The notes under the pieces were generated by a model. The model had not been told where the DNA came from. It was given only the letters and a program-made list of their open reading frames with translations, and searched no databases. Of a stretch of 48,190 nucleotides of DNA, positions 25,301 through 35,881 are shown in pieces. Position 1 is the first letter of the stretch, and each line of letters begins with the position of its first letter. The translations under genes were made by a program, and so were the position numbers. Source of the stretch: Candidatus Frankia alpina (GTDB taxonomy: Bacteria > Actinomycetota > Actinomycetes > Frankiales > Frankiaceae); assembly GCF_902806485.1 (NCBI RefSeq), contig NZ_CADCWT010000010.1, positions 1-48,190 on the forward strand. Direction: 5' to 3'.

Positions 25301-27436
25301 GTCCCCGCGTCGCCCGGCCGGGCGGGTGCGGATCGCCGCGGCCCGTTCGGGGCATCCTCCTTACCTGCCGGTCGACCCTGGCCGGGGCCGGGGCCGGGGA
25401 TGTCATGGCCCGCCCAGGGGGAGTCGGGCTGGCCGGCGCCGATCTCCAGCGCTCGGTGACGGCCTTCCAGGACGGCCTGCAGGACGGTCCGCGGCGCAAT
25501 CGTGTCCCCCGCCCGAGGCAGCTGCGGGCGGCGGCTGTGCAGCGTGTCTCGCGGCAGCCGGGGACCGCAGTCGATGACGGCGGTACAGGCGAGGGTCTGC
25601 CGCTCGGCTGTCCACACGTCCGCCAGCACGAGCCCGTCCGGACCGATCTCGCGTATCCGGGACCGCGTCCGGCGGTGGACCCCGGCGCGGGCCAGTCGCA
25701 CGTTCGCGGGCGCGAGATCGCCGGCGGCCAGGCGGGCGCCGACTACCGGGTCGGCCGTGACGATCGTGACCGGGCGGCCGAGCTCGGCCAGCCACTGCGC
25801 GGTCGCCACCCCCACGGGTCCCCCAAGCGGGTCATGAACGACCACGGCCCCCGCAGGAAGGTCCGCCGCCCCCGCCGTCAGGACGTCGACCACGTCGAGG
25901 ACCTGGATCGTCGCCGTGGCGCAGGGAGCGGGCAGGTCGGTCCGAGCGGCGGGTGGCGCCGGGACCGAACCGGTGGCGAGCAGCACGGCGTGGCCAGCTG
26001 CCCGGTGCCGGTCGATCTCCTCGGTGCCGATGTCGGTGTTCAGACAGATCCGTACCCCGAGCCGGTGACACTCGGCCGCCCACCAGTCGGTCAGCCGAGC
26101 CAGCCGATCGCGCCCGGCCCCCCGGGCCGCGATCCGCAGCGTCCCGCCCAGCCGGGCGGTGCGCTCGGCCAGCCGGACCCGGTGCCCGCGGGTGGCCAGC
26201 ACGCGCGCGGCCTTCCAGCCCGGCCGGGCCGCCGCCGACGACGAGGACGTCCACCTGCGCCGCGGCCTGCCCGTGCAGTGGGGGTTCGACGGTCTCGTGG
26301 CCGCTGGCGGGTTCGCCGATGCAGCTCACCAGCGGGTTGCGGACATCCCGGACCTGGCAGGCCTGATTGCACAGCACGCAGGGACGCACGCGATGACCCT
26401 GGCCCGCGCGGACCAGTGCCACCAGGTCCGGCTCCGCGATCAGCGCGCGCGTCATCTCCACCACGTCCGCGGCCGCGGTGCCGAGGGCTCGTTCGGCGTC
26501 GGCGACGTCCACGACACTGCCCTGCAGCACGACGGGCACCCGGCCACCGGCGGCGCGGCGCATCCGGCGGGCGAGATCGGTGTTGAAGGCGGGTGGGGTG
26601 GCCGCGTCGGGCCGGTACGCGCCCGTCGCGAACGGGCCGCCTCGGACCACGACAAGCAGGTCGACGAGGTCGGCGAGCGCGGCCACCTGGCCGGCCGCCT
26701 GCTGCGGGGTGACGCCTGCCCAGGGCGCCAGCTTATCGCAGCACAACCGAAGACCGAGGATCCGCGCGTCGCCGATGGTCGCACGGACCGCCGCGAGGAC
26801 CTCGCGGGTGAGGCGGAGCCGGTCCTGGCCGTAGCCGTCGGCGCGCCGGTTCGTCAGTCCCGAGTGGAACTGCCGCAGCAGGGAGAACACCCCGGCGTCG
26901 ATCTCCACCCCGTCGAGCCCGGCCGTCATCGCCCGGTCGGCCCCGGCTGCGAAGCCCGCGACGATGCCCGCGATGGTGGTCTGGTCCAGTTCGGCGGGTA
27001 CCTCCCGGCTCACCACGTCGGCCACCGGGGAGGGAGCCCACAGCGGCTGCTGCGACCACGCGCTCGACCCCTGCCCGCCGGCGTGGCCCAGGCCGGCGAG
27101 CACCACGGTCCCGTGCGGGCGGACCGCCTGAGCCAGGGCCGCCCAACCGGGCCCACAGTCGGCGGCGAGCGGGGTCCGTTCGTAGGGCCAGTCATCGGAG
27201 GTGACCGAGGCGGTCTCGGTGACGATCATGCCGGCTCCGCCCGCCGCCCGCCGCTCGTAGTAGGCGACGTGCCGCTCGGACAACGCCCGCCCCCGGGCCA
27301 GGTTGGTCTCATGCGGTCCGAACAGGACCCGGGAAGGCGCGTGCAATCCGGCGCGCAGCACGATCGGCTGGCTCAACCGGGTGGCCGTCACCACCGCTCG
27401 AACGGGCGGCGCACCCGCCGCTTCCGCGGGCCGCAT
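25290..27436 (-). pseudogene. FadH/OYE-family oxidoreductase (first gene), frameshifted and fused to the next
   Basis: The barrel and Fe-S part are intact from 27436: LFGPHETNLARGRALS, LGHAGGQGSS, LTNRRADGYGQDR, and CVLCNQACQVRD with Cys-x2-Cys-x3-Cys-x11-Cys. At DVLVVGGGPAGLE, the start of the FAD domain, one extra base near 26210-26216 throws the frame off. Removing it gives AARVLATRGHRVRLAERTAR, and the rest of the domain continues normally to LQAVLEGRHRALEI. After that there is no stop, and the frame goes straight into the second OYE gene. The observed result is a truncated first protein plus a frame that joins the end of gene 1 to gene 2. A single-base sequencing error would undo the frameshift but not the missing stop. 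Confidence 0.82.
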
Positions 27437-27552
27437 GGATCTCCTCTACGGTGATGGTGGTCGTCTGGGTCAGGCAGAGGCCGTAGGACCGGCATGCCGG
27501 CGATGCGGGCCGGCCGCCCGCCGACCGCCGCCTTGGACATTAGTGGCACTCG
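27437..27552. promoter_or_regulatory. Divergent promoter region between the OYE genes and mftR
   Basis: These 116 bases must carry both promoters. The segment GGCACTCGGTGTC at about 27544-27556 has CAC...GTG symmetry and overlaps the mftR start. It is a weak candidate for a regulator site. Confidence 0.4.
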
Positions 27553-28197
27553 GTGTCGAAAGTGAAGTGGGGTGAGGGGCGAGTGGTGCCCGTCGTTGTG
27601 ACCACGGGTGTCGACGGTCGACGCACCGGCCGCCGGCCCGCCACCAGCGCGGCAGAGCTCGAGCACCTCGCCCTGCAGATGTTCACCAAGCGGGGTTTCG
27701 AGGAGACCACCGTCGACGACATCGCCCGCGCGGCCGGGATCGGGCGGCGTACCTTCTTCCGCTACTTCGCCTCCAAGAACGATGTCCCCTGGGGTGACTT
27801 CGACGGCCAGCTCGAGGTCATGCGTGCCTCGCTGGCGGCCGCGACGGCGGGCGAACCGATGCTTGCCGTCCTGCGTCGGGCGATTCTCGACTTCAACACC
27901 TATCCGCCCGCGGAGGGCGACTGGCTACGCCGCCGGATGACGCTCATCCTGCGCACCCCTGCCCTGCAGGCACACTCGACGCTGCGCTACGCAAGCTGGC
28001 GCGGCGTCATCGCCGAATTCGTCGCCCGCCGGGCCGGTCAACCAGTGGACGCCCTGGCGCCGCAGGCGGTCGCGGCGACGCATCTCGGGGTCTCGGTCGC
28101 CGCGTACGAGCAGTGGCTGCGAGCGGAGGGCGCGGACCTGGTCGCACTCCTCGACGAGGCGCTCGGGCTGCTTGCGACCGGTTTCCAGGCGATCTGA
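27553..28197 (+). CDS. mftR: TetR-family regulator of the mycofactocin type
   Basis: The 214-residue protein has a TetR N-terminal domain: ELEHLALQMFTKRGFEETTV, then IARAAGIGRRTFFRYFASKN as the helix-turn-helix. RRTFFRYFASKNDVPWGDFD and PALQAHSTLRYASWR are characteristic of MftR, the regulator of mycofactocin loci, which in mycobacteria responds to acyl-CoAs. It is divergent from two OYE genes that are themselves mycofactocin-associated. The start codon is GTG 27553; later GTG codons are possible because the first 25 residues are not typical. No mftA-F genes lie in the window, so what it controls here may be only the OYE genes. Confidence 0.82.
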   Translation: MSKVKWGEGRVVPVVVTTGVDGRRTGRRPATSAAELEHLALQMFTKRGFEETTVDDIARAAGIGRRTFFRYFASKNDVPWGDFDGQLEVMRASLAAATAGEPMLAVLRRAILDFNTYPPAEGDWLRRRMTLILRTPALQAHSTLRYASWRGVIAEFVARRAGQPVDALAPQAVAATHLGVSVAAYEQWLRAEGADLVALLDEALGLLATGFQAI

Positions 28198-28379
28198 CGG
28201 CCGGCCGGCCATAGCTCCCGTTGGCGATCCGTCCACGCGTGTCGCGACAGAAAGTAGCCACATCATTGCGCTGAGCGGTAGCGCTGTGGCACCGAAGCTG
28301 CGAGGCTGTGCACCCATCGACGCAGTCCGATGACTCTTCGGAGCTGACGGCCGGCTGGTTGACGGGGAGGAAGCGCTCC

Positions 28380-29717
28380 ATGGCAAGCACGAGCTCCAGG
28401 AACGGCGCCGGGCCGAGCAGCGCTGGTACGCGTGAGAGCACCATCGCCGGGGCTTCGGCCAGCCCGAGCGCCGTGCAGCCCTCGGGATCGCCCGCCGGCG
28501 ATGCCGCGCCGGGCGACGGGAGCTCGCAGCCGGGCCCGGCATCTGCGGGGTCGTCCGCGCCACAGGCCAGCTCGACCAGCGCATCCCCCGGCACGACCGG
28601 GGCAGGCGTCTCGGGTGCCCGATCCACCGCGTCGGGGTCCACCGCGTCGGGGTCCACCGCGTCGGGGTCCGGCGGGTCCAGGACGTCCACCGCGAAGGCC
28701 GCCGCCAAAGCTGGCACCGGCAGGGCCGCCGCCACGAAGGCGGGAGCGGCGCGGCCTACGAATGCGAAGACCGCGACCGGGCCCCGCACGGCGGGCTCGG
28801 CGTCTCCGGCGAGGCCTTCATCGAGCAGGTCCACCGCCACGGGGGCGGCCGCGGCGGGGTCCACCTCCGCGCGCGCCAGCTCCACCCGGGCGGGAACAAC
28901 GCGAACAGCCTCCGTCCGCCGATCCGCCACTGCGGCGACGCCGGCGGAATCGGCCGCCGGGGCGGCCATCGGGACCACGGCGCGGGCCGCCGGCACCCGC
29001 TCGACCGCCGCGCGGGCAGGAGCCGCCCAGGCGGGCTCCGCCAGCCGGGCGACGTCGACCCGCGTGGAGTCCGGGCGCGGCACCTCGGTCTCGGCGTCGA
29101 CCGCACCCGGCGGCAGGTCAGCGTCGGGGCGGGGCACCGCCCGCCGGGACGGCGGCAGCCGGGTCACGGCCTCCTCCGCCGTTCGGGTGACCTCCACCCC
29201 GTCGGGGGGTGCGGCGCAGACGCGCCGTCCCGCGGGCACATCGACCGAGGCGCGTACGGCGACGCTGCGCCTGCCCTTCGTCACCGCCCGCTTCGAGGTC
29301 TCCCCACCGGCCGCGCCCGGTAGCCAGGTCCGGTTGGGGCCGTTGAGCCTGCCCGCCCCGGGACGCACCGCCTACTACCTGGGGCTGGGCACCCTCGCGG
29401 TGGTCGAACTGATCGAGTGGCCGGTGGCGCTGGCCATCGCGGCCGGCACCTACGTGGCCGGGCATGCGATGGGACCGCAGGCCACTGCCGCGCGGACGGG
29501 CGAGGCCGAGGTCGAGATCAGCGCGGAGCTGCCCACCGGCCTCGGGCCGCGTGGGCTGTGGCGGCGATTCCGGCATGCCGAACACGGCCTCGGCGGCCTG
29601 TCCGGCGGCACCGATCACAACGGAAATGGCCACCGTGAGCGTGGTCACGAGGGGCGTGGTCACGAGGGTCGTGGTCAGAACGGCTTTCGCGGCGGTGGCG
29701 TCGCTCGACCGCGGTGA
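28380..29717 (+). CDS. Low-complexity protein with C-terminal membrane helix
   Basis: The 445-residue protein is mostly Ala/Ser/Thr/Pro/Arg from residue 1 to about 290, with no fold visible. The sequence GRTAYYLGLGTLAVVELIEW then gives one or two hydrophobic helices near residues 330-365, followed by an RG/HG-rich tail (HERGHEGRGHEGRG-like repeats). Start: ATG 28380 behind GGGGAGGAA. The EWPVALAIAAGTYVAG segment recalls short membrane proteins next to CtpI/CtpH-type ATPase genes in mycobacteria, and such an ATPase follows 14 bp downstream here. It may be an accessory factor of the pump; this is inference. Confidence 0.6.
   Translation: MASTSSRNGAGPSSAGTRESTIAGASASPSAVQPSGSPAGDAAPGDGSSQPGPASAGSSAPQASSTSASPGTTGAGVSGARSTASGSTASGSTASGSGGSRTSTAKAAAKAGTGRAAATKAGAARPTNAKTATGPRTAGSASPARPSSSRSTATGAAAAGSTSARASSTRAGTTRTASVRRSATAATPAESAAGAAIGTTARAAGTRSTAARAGAAQAGSASRATSTRVESGRGTSVSASTAPGGRSASGRGTARRDGGSRVTASSAVRVTSTPSGGAAQTRRPAGTSTEARTATLRLPFVTARFEVSPPAAPGSQVRLGPLSLPAPGRTAYYLGLGTLAVVELIEWPVALAIAAGTYVAGHAMGPQATAARTGEAEVEISAELPTGLGPRGLWRRFRHAEHGLGGLSGGTDHNGNGHRERGHEGRGHEGRGQNGFRGGGVARPR
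28623..28667 (+). repeat. 15-bp tandem repeat in the low-complexity gene
   Basis: TCCACCGCGTCGGGG is repeated three times without a break and encodes a repeated Ser-Thr-Ala-Ser-Gly. Confidence 0.9.
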
Positions 29718-29730
29718 TAGCCCGCCGCAC

Positions 29731-32700
29731 GTGAGGCTGCCCGGCCCAGCCGCGGCGAGGTCCGCGGCGGTGATGCTCGTCCGGACGCTGAACATCGAGC
29801 TGACCCGCCCGGACCGGCGACCACGGCGGGTGTGGAGTCGGGACGGCGACGCGCACATCGAGCTTCATCCGCGGTGGCCCGAGGGCACCCAGCCGGATCC
29901 GGCCTTCGCCGACGCCTGCCGTCGCCTGCACCGCGCGGTCGTCGCCGCGCTGCACCGATTGGACGGCGTCGACTGGGCCCAGGTCGACGAGGGCCTGGGA
30001 CGGGTGCTCATCAGCTTCGACTCCGATCGCGTGTACGTGGCGGAGCTGGTCGACGCCGTCGCCGCGGTGGAGGCAACCCAGCGCGAAGGCGTGGTCGGCG
30101 AGCGGGGCCCGGACGCCGGGCACGCCCGGACCGGCGCCGGGAGCGAGGGGGATGACGCGGGACAGCCGGGTGCCGGCGCCGAGGTCGGTCCTGCGGCCGA
30201 CGTCGCCGACGCCGCGCCTCGAGCCGGTGACGGCCGGGCGACGCTGCCTGGGCACGCCGCGCACCCGGGGGATCCGGGGGCGGTGATCGCCGCGATGATC
30301 GGACTCGGCGTGGACACCGCGGCACTCGGCGTCGCCGTGGCGGCCCGGGTCTGCCGGGTGCCGGCCGTGCCCCGTGCGGCGGACGCGGTGGTGGCGCTCG
30401 TGGATCACCAGCCGTGGGTCCGGCGGGCGGTGGAACGCCGCCTTGGCCAGCAAGGCGCCGATCTGACGATCGGCCTGCTCGGCGCAGGCGCGGGTGCCCT
30501 GACCCAGAGCCCGGACATCTTCGTCGTCGGCGTGGCCCACCGGGCGGCGGTCGTCGGCGAGCTGCTCGCCGAACGGGCGGCGTTCATCCGCCGCCAACCC
30601 GACCTCCTGCGCCGTACCGCCCGCGCGGACCAGGTTCCCGGCTCGTCGGCTGTCCCGTCCGAACCGGCTGCCGCGCGGACCTCGGGTGGCGCGGCGGAGC
30701 TGCGGGCCGCCGCGGCGCTGGCTGGTGGTGGGGATCCGCCGGTGCCGGGGCAGCCGTCCGGAGCCTTGCCTGGCCCGTCGCGACTACCCGGCGAGATCGG
30801 CGCACGCGCGCGGGAGCACCGGCCCCGCCCCGTTCCCGCCGGCCCGATCGAGCGGAGCGCCGAGCGGATGGCCGCCGTCGGCGCCGCCAGCCTGCTCGCG
30901 ACCGGCTCCCCGCGCGTCGGCGGCGAGCTGGTGCTGGCGACCGTGCCGCGGGCCGCCCGGCTGGGCCGGGAGGTTTTCGCGGCCACGGCGGCCCGCCGGC
31001 TGTCCGCTCGGGACGTGGTGACCCTCGACGCCCGCTGCCTGCGCCGGTTCGATCGGATCGACGCCGTCGTTGTCTGCGCGCAGGTGCTGCTGGGGGAGCG
31101 GATGCGGGTGCTGGCCGCCGCCGACGCGGCCACCTGGTCGCGGGCGGATCGCCTGCTCGACGAGGTGGACCCTCGGCGGGTGTTCCAACCGGGCGACGTC
31201 GTCGCGCGGCAGGGGGCCGAACGGGTGGTGGCGGTGCACGCAGAAGGGCCACGATCGGCGCTGCACCCATCCGGGCTACCCGTCGAGCTCCGCGTCGGCC
31301 GCCGCCGGGCGCACGCCGTCGTCGGCGCCGAACTCGACGGGTTCGCCGAGGCACTCCTGCGCGCCGCCCGGGCGTGCGGCACCGTCGTGCTCACCGCCCA
31401 CGCCAGCACGGTCGAGCTCGCCGCACTCGTCGACACCGTGCTGCCCGCGGGCACGGCTGTGGACACCGAGGTCTGGCGGCTGCAGGCGACTGGCCGGATG
31501 GTTGCCGTCGTGGCCGGGGGTGCGCGCCCGGAGGCGCCGGCGGTCGCCGCCGGGGACGCCGACGCGCTGTTCAGCGCGGATGTGGGCATCGGGGTGGACA
31601 CCCCGGGGGCCCGCCCGCCCTGGTCGGCTGATCTGATCTGTGCGGACGGTCTGGTCGATGCCTGGCGGATCCTGCAACTCCCACCGGTCGCCGCGTCGGT
31701 CAGCAGCCGGTCGGTGACCCTCGCCCACTCCGCGTCGGCCCTGGCCGTCCTCACCACCATCGCCGGGCTGGGACGCGACGACACCGGTGCGGGCCAGGGC
31801 CGCCGGGCGGGGCTGATCCGGCCCGCGGCGCTCGTGCGCGCCGCGCCGGTCAACGCCGCCGCGCTCGGCGCGATGGCGCTCGGCGCGCTCAGCGCGAGCC
31901 GCGCCGACCGGCGCAGCCCTCCCGCGCCTGCGTGGCACACCGACTGGCATGCCCTGCCGGCGGACGCTGTGCGACGCCGGCTGGCCGCCGTCCCGCAGGA
32001 ACCGGCGGAACCGGCCGGCGCCCGCACCGCCGAAATCGCCGCCCCGACCGCCGGACGCGCCGTCGGCTCGATGGCGTCCGCGGCCCGTGGGTTCACCGTC
32101 GCGCTGCTCTCGGACCTGAGCGATCCGCTGATCCCGGTGCTGTTCGTCGGGGCCGTCGCGAGCGCGGTGCTCGGGTCGACGGTCGACGCGGCGCTCGTCG
32201 CGGGCGTGTCGGTCGCCAACGCCGTGGTCAGCGGGGCGCAGCGGGCCAGGGCCGAGGCGGTGATGCGGCGGCTGATGGCCCGGCACACCCCGCTGGCCCG
32301 GGTGGTGACGACGACGGACACCCGGCTTGTCGACGCCGTCGACCTGCGCATGGGCGACCTCGTCGAGGTGCGTGCCGCCGACGTGGTGCCCGCGGACGCC
32401 CGACTGGTCCACGCCGAGTCCCTGGAGGTCGACGAATCCTCCCTCACCGGGGAATCGGTGCCCGTCGTCAAGGACACCGCCCCGACGCCGGGCGCCGCGC
32501 TCACCGAGCGGCACAACATGCTCTACGAGGGGACGACCGTGCTTGCCGGGTCCGGTCGGGCGGTGGTGGTCGCTGTCGGCACGGCGACCGAGGCCGGTCG
32601 GGCGGGGCAGGTGGCGGTCGGCCACGGGTTGCCGCAAGGCGTGCAGGCCCGGCTCGCCGATCTGACCCGGCTCGCGATCCCGCTCACCGCGGTCAGCGGG

Positions 32701-34687
32701 ATCGTCGTGGCCGGCCTGTCCTGGCTGCGTGGCACGTCGTTGCGGGCCGCCGCCAACGCCGGGGTGGCCGTCGCGGTGGCCGCGGTACCCGAGGGGCTTC
32801 CACTAGTCGCCACGGTCGCGCAGATGGCGTCGGCGCGCCGGCTGGCCAGGCTCGGCGTGCTCGTCCGCTCCTCCCGCACCGTCGAGGCCCTCGGTCGCGT
32901 CGACACCGTGTGCTTCGACAAGACCGGCACCCTCACCGAGGGGCGGCTGGTGCTGCGTGACGTCGTCGTCCGCTCTGCTGCCGCGCGCGGGCGGGCGAAC
33001 GGTGCCGCGGGTGGGCCTGCCGCCCGGTGGCGGCGGGTCCCCGCGTCGGATCCGGCCGCGGCGGCGGTGCACCGGATCGCGGCCGCGGCCAGTCCGGCGC
33101 CGGGTGGGCCGGCGCCGTATGCCACCGATCGGGCGGTGCTCGATGCCGCCCACGGGCTCCCTGCGCTGGGGCGACGCCTGGCGGAGATGCCGTTCGAGAC
33201 CGCGCGTGGATACGCGGCCACGCTGCTGCGTGGCCCGGGCGGGACGGAGGTGCTCGCCGTCAAGGGCGCCCCTGAGGTGCTGCTCGACCGATGCCGGCTG
33301 GGATCCGGCCGGCGGCGGGAGGCGGTGCTGGTCGCCGAGGACCTGGCCAGGCGGGGGCTACGAGTCCTCGCCGTCGCCCGTGCGGACCAGACCGCGCCGG
33401 ACCAGACCGGGCCGAACCAGGCCTCACCCGACCGGGGGCGGCGCGTGGGCGCGCACCCCCGAGCGAACCAGGGGAGCCCGATCGGGGCAGATCGGCTCCG
33501 CACGTTGGAGCTTGTCGGCTTCCTCGGCCTGGCCGACACGCCCCGGCCATCGGCCGCTCCGGCTGTGCGACGGCTGGCCGAGGCCGGGATCCGGGTGCTC
33601 GTCGTGACCGGGGACCACCCGGTGACCGGGGGTGCGATCGCCGCCGAGCTCGGTGTCCCGGGGGCTGACCACGTCGTCACCGGCGCGGAGCTCGCGGCGC
33701 TCGGTGACGAGGAGTACGCGCGCCGAGTCGAGGAGGCGACGGTGTTCGCGCGCATCTCTCCCGAGCAGAAGGTGCGCCTCGTCCTCGCGTTGCGCCGGCG
33801 CGGTCACGTGGTGGCCATGACCGGGGACGGCACGAACGACGCCGCGGCCATCCGCGCCGCCGACGTCGGTGTCGCCGTGCGCGGCCATGGGTCGGCGGCG
33901 GCCACCGGCGCCGCCGACCTCCTGCTCACCGACGCCGACGTCACCCGCCTGGTCGACGCCCTCGAAGAGGGCACGAGCATGTGGCAGGCGGTGACCGATG
34001 CGGTGTCGGTGCTGGTCGGCGGCAACGCTGGGGAGGTCACGTTCACCGTGCTCGCAACGGCGCTCGGGGGGACGGCGCCGTTGAATCCGCGCCAGCTGCT
34101 ACTCGTCAACCTGCTGACCGACATGGCCCCGGCGATGGCCCTCGCCGTCCGGGGGCGTGCACCGCAGGGGGGGGCTCCCGCCGTCCGCGCCGACGATGAC
34201 ACCGCCCGGTCAGGTGGGGAGACCGGGCGGGCGCACAGCGGGACCGGCCCGGCCGGACCCCGGGGGGGTCCGTCGTGGCGGGGTCGCGGCGACCGACTGG
34301 CTCACCGGCCCGCTGCGACGCATCCTGCTGATCCGCGGCGGGGCGACCGCGGGCGCGGCGAGCGCCGCGTGGCTGCTCTGCCGGCTCACCGGCACCCGGC
34401 GGCGCGCCTCGACCGTCGCGTTGCTCGCGCTCGTCGGGGCCCAGCTGGGCCAGACCCTGGCCCTTGCGGGCCGGGATCCACTGGTCATTACGACGGCGAT
34501 CGCCAGCGTGGTCGTGCTTGCCGTGCTGGTGCAGACGCCGGTGCTCAGCGCGCTGTTCGGGTCCCGCCCGGTCGGGCCGGTCGGTTGGAGCATCGCGCTG
34601 GGCGCTGCCGGCGTGGCCACCCTCGCGGCCTGGCGGGCGGCAAGCCACCACAGTCCCGCCCTGCCGCCCGGCGCACGGTCGGGTTAG
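29731..34687 (+). pseudogene. Very large CtpI/CtpH-type P-type ATPase with late frameshift
   Basis: About 1,650 codons encode a cation pump of the actinobacterial CtpI/CtpH type. An N-terminal extension of roughly 700 residues contains a metal-binding-like fold at the start (LVRTLNIELTRPDRR). The ATPase core has SLTGESVPVVKD, PEGLP in the membrane (VAAVPEGLPLVATVAQM), the phosphorylation motif DKTGTLTEG at about residue 1063, and MTGDGTNDAAAIRAADVGVAV. The last membrane helices are in another frame: TDWLTGPLRRILLIRG to TLAAWRAASHH with a stop at 34687. The switch must lie in the variable loop at 34167-34268, where G8 (34167-34174) and G7 (34262-34268) runs invite slippage or sequencing error. 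As written, the pump would lose its final helices. GTG 29731 is the preferred start; GTG/ATG at 29770/29773 are alternatives. The ion is not determinable. Confidence 0.85.
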
Positions 34688-34838
34688 GCCCGCTATCCGG
34701 GTGTGCTCCGCGCTCCGCTAGCGTGAGGCGCGTGGAGGGGTGCACACCGATGACGCGACCAGATCGGACCCGACGGGCAGGTGACCTGCCGACCGGCAGG
34801 GGGGCCGCCGTGCGCTCGGGTTCCGCCGGCCGGCGCCG

Positions 34839-35717
34839 ATGAACTTCTTCGAGGGCACGGTCCTCGGACTGGTGCAGGGGTTGACCGAGTTTCTTCCCGT
34901 CTCCTCCAGCGCGCACCTGCGGATCACCGCCGCGCTGGCCGGCTGGGACGATCCCGGCGCCGCGTTCACCGCGGTCACCCAGATCGGCACCGAGACGGCG
35001 GTGCTGATCTACTTCCGCAAGGACATCGCGCGGATCGTGCGGGCCTGGGCGCTGTCGTGGACCCGCCGGGAGATGCGCAAGGACACCGACGCCCGCGTCG
35101 GCTGGCTGGTCATCCTCGGCACGATCCCCATCGGCCTGCTCGGCGTCACGTTCCAGGATGCCGTCGAGGGCCCGTTTCGCGATCTGCGTCTGATCGCGAC
35201 GACGCTGATCGTGCTTGGTCTGATCCTCGGCGGTGCGGACTGGTACGCCTCGAAGGGCCGCCCGCGCGGGCGGCACTCGCTGCCGCGGCCACGTAAGACC
35301 CTGCCCGACCTGTCGGTGCGCGACGGTGTGCTCTACGGGCTGGCGCAGTCGGCCGCGCTGATCCCGGGGGTGTCCCGGTCCGGGGCGACGATCAGCGGCG
35401 GGCTGCTGCTCGGCTACACCCGCGAGGCGGCCGCGCGCTACTCGTTCCTGCTCGCGATGCCCGCGGTGCTCGCCTCCGGCGTGTTCGAGCTGAAGTCGAT
35501 CGACGGCGACGGTGCCGAGGTGTCGTGGGGGCCGACGATTCTCGCCACGATCGTGGCGTTCGCCACCGGCTACGCGGCCATCGCCTGGTTCCTGCGCTAC
35601 ATCTCGACCCGCAGTTTCGCGCCGTTCGTGCTGTACCGGGTCGCGCTGGGGCTGCTGTTGCTGGCGTTGCTCGCCGGGGGCGCGATCAGCGCGGACGCGG
35701 GCGCACCGGCCGACTGA
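34839..35717 (+). CDS. uppP: Undecaprenyl-diphosphatase UppP/BacA
   Basis: The 292-residue polytopic membrane enzyme dephosphorylates undecaprenyl diphosphate to recycle the lipid carrier of peptidoglycan synthesis. Both family signatures are complete: GLTEFLPVSSSAHL near residues 14-27, with the catalytic Glu, and PGVSRSGATISGG near residues 175-187, with the essential Arg and Ser. About eight hydrophobic helices are visible. It lies between two P-type ATPase genes on the same strand, with 150-165 bp gaps, so it need not share their transcripts. The start ATG is followed at once by FFEGTVLGLVQG, the usual beginning. Confidence 0.96.
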   Translation: MNFFEGTVLGLVQGLTEFLPVSSSAHLRITAALAGWDDPGAAFTAVTQIGTETAVLIYFRKDIARIVRAWALSWTRREMRKDTDARVGWLVILGTIPIGLLGVTFQDAVEGPFRDLRLIATTLIVLGLILGGADWYASKGRPRGRHSLPRPRKTLPDLSVRDGVLYGLAQSAALIPGVSRSGATISGGLLLGYTREAAARYSFLLAMPAVLASGVFELKSIDGDGAEVSWGPTILATIVAFATGYAAIAWFLRYISTRSFAPFVLYRVALGLLLLALLAGGAISADAGAPAD

Positions 35718-35881
35718 CGACCCGCGGGCGAACTCGTCGCAGACGCGTCAACTACGGTGGGCATGCGGCCCATGCGGCGTACGGAACGCGCGCCGGCCGT
35801 CCGCCGGATCCCGGGCCCAGCAGGCGATGCCCGACGCCGCCGAGCCCCTGATGGCGGCCGCGACGGAGCACGGAGGACGCA

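Noticed and set aside
25353..25362. AAGGAGG-ATG as the start of the second OYE gene
   Set aside because: There is no spacing between the two and the ATG frame does not lead into the OYE protein.
24793..26586. Long plus-strand open frame of almost 600 codons opposite the OYE genes
   Set aside because: It is a GC-bias shadow: no family similarity, Arg/Gly/Gln/His-rich composition, while the minus strand encodes clear enzymes.
28623..28667. CRISPR-like array
   Set aside because: Units are 15 bp with no spacers and lie inside a coding low-complexity region.
29464..29730. In-frame upstream extension of the large P-type ATPase
   Set aside because: It overlaps the preceding gene on the same strand and shows no family similarity; a start near 29731-29773 fits better.
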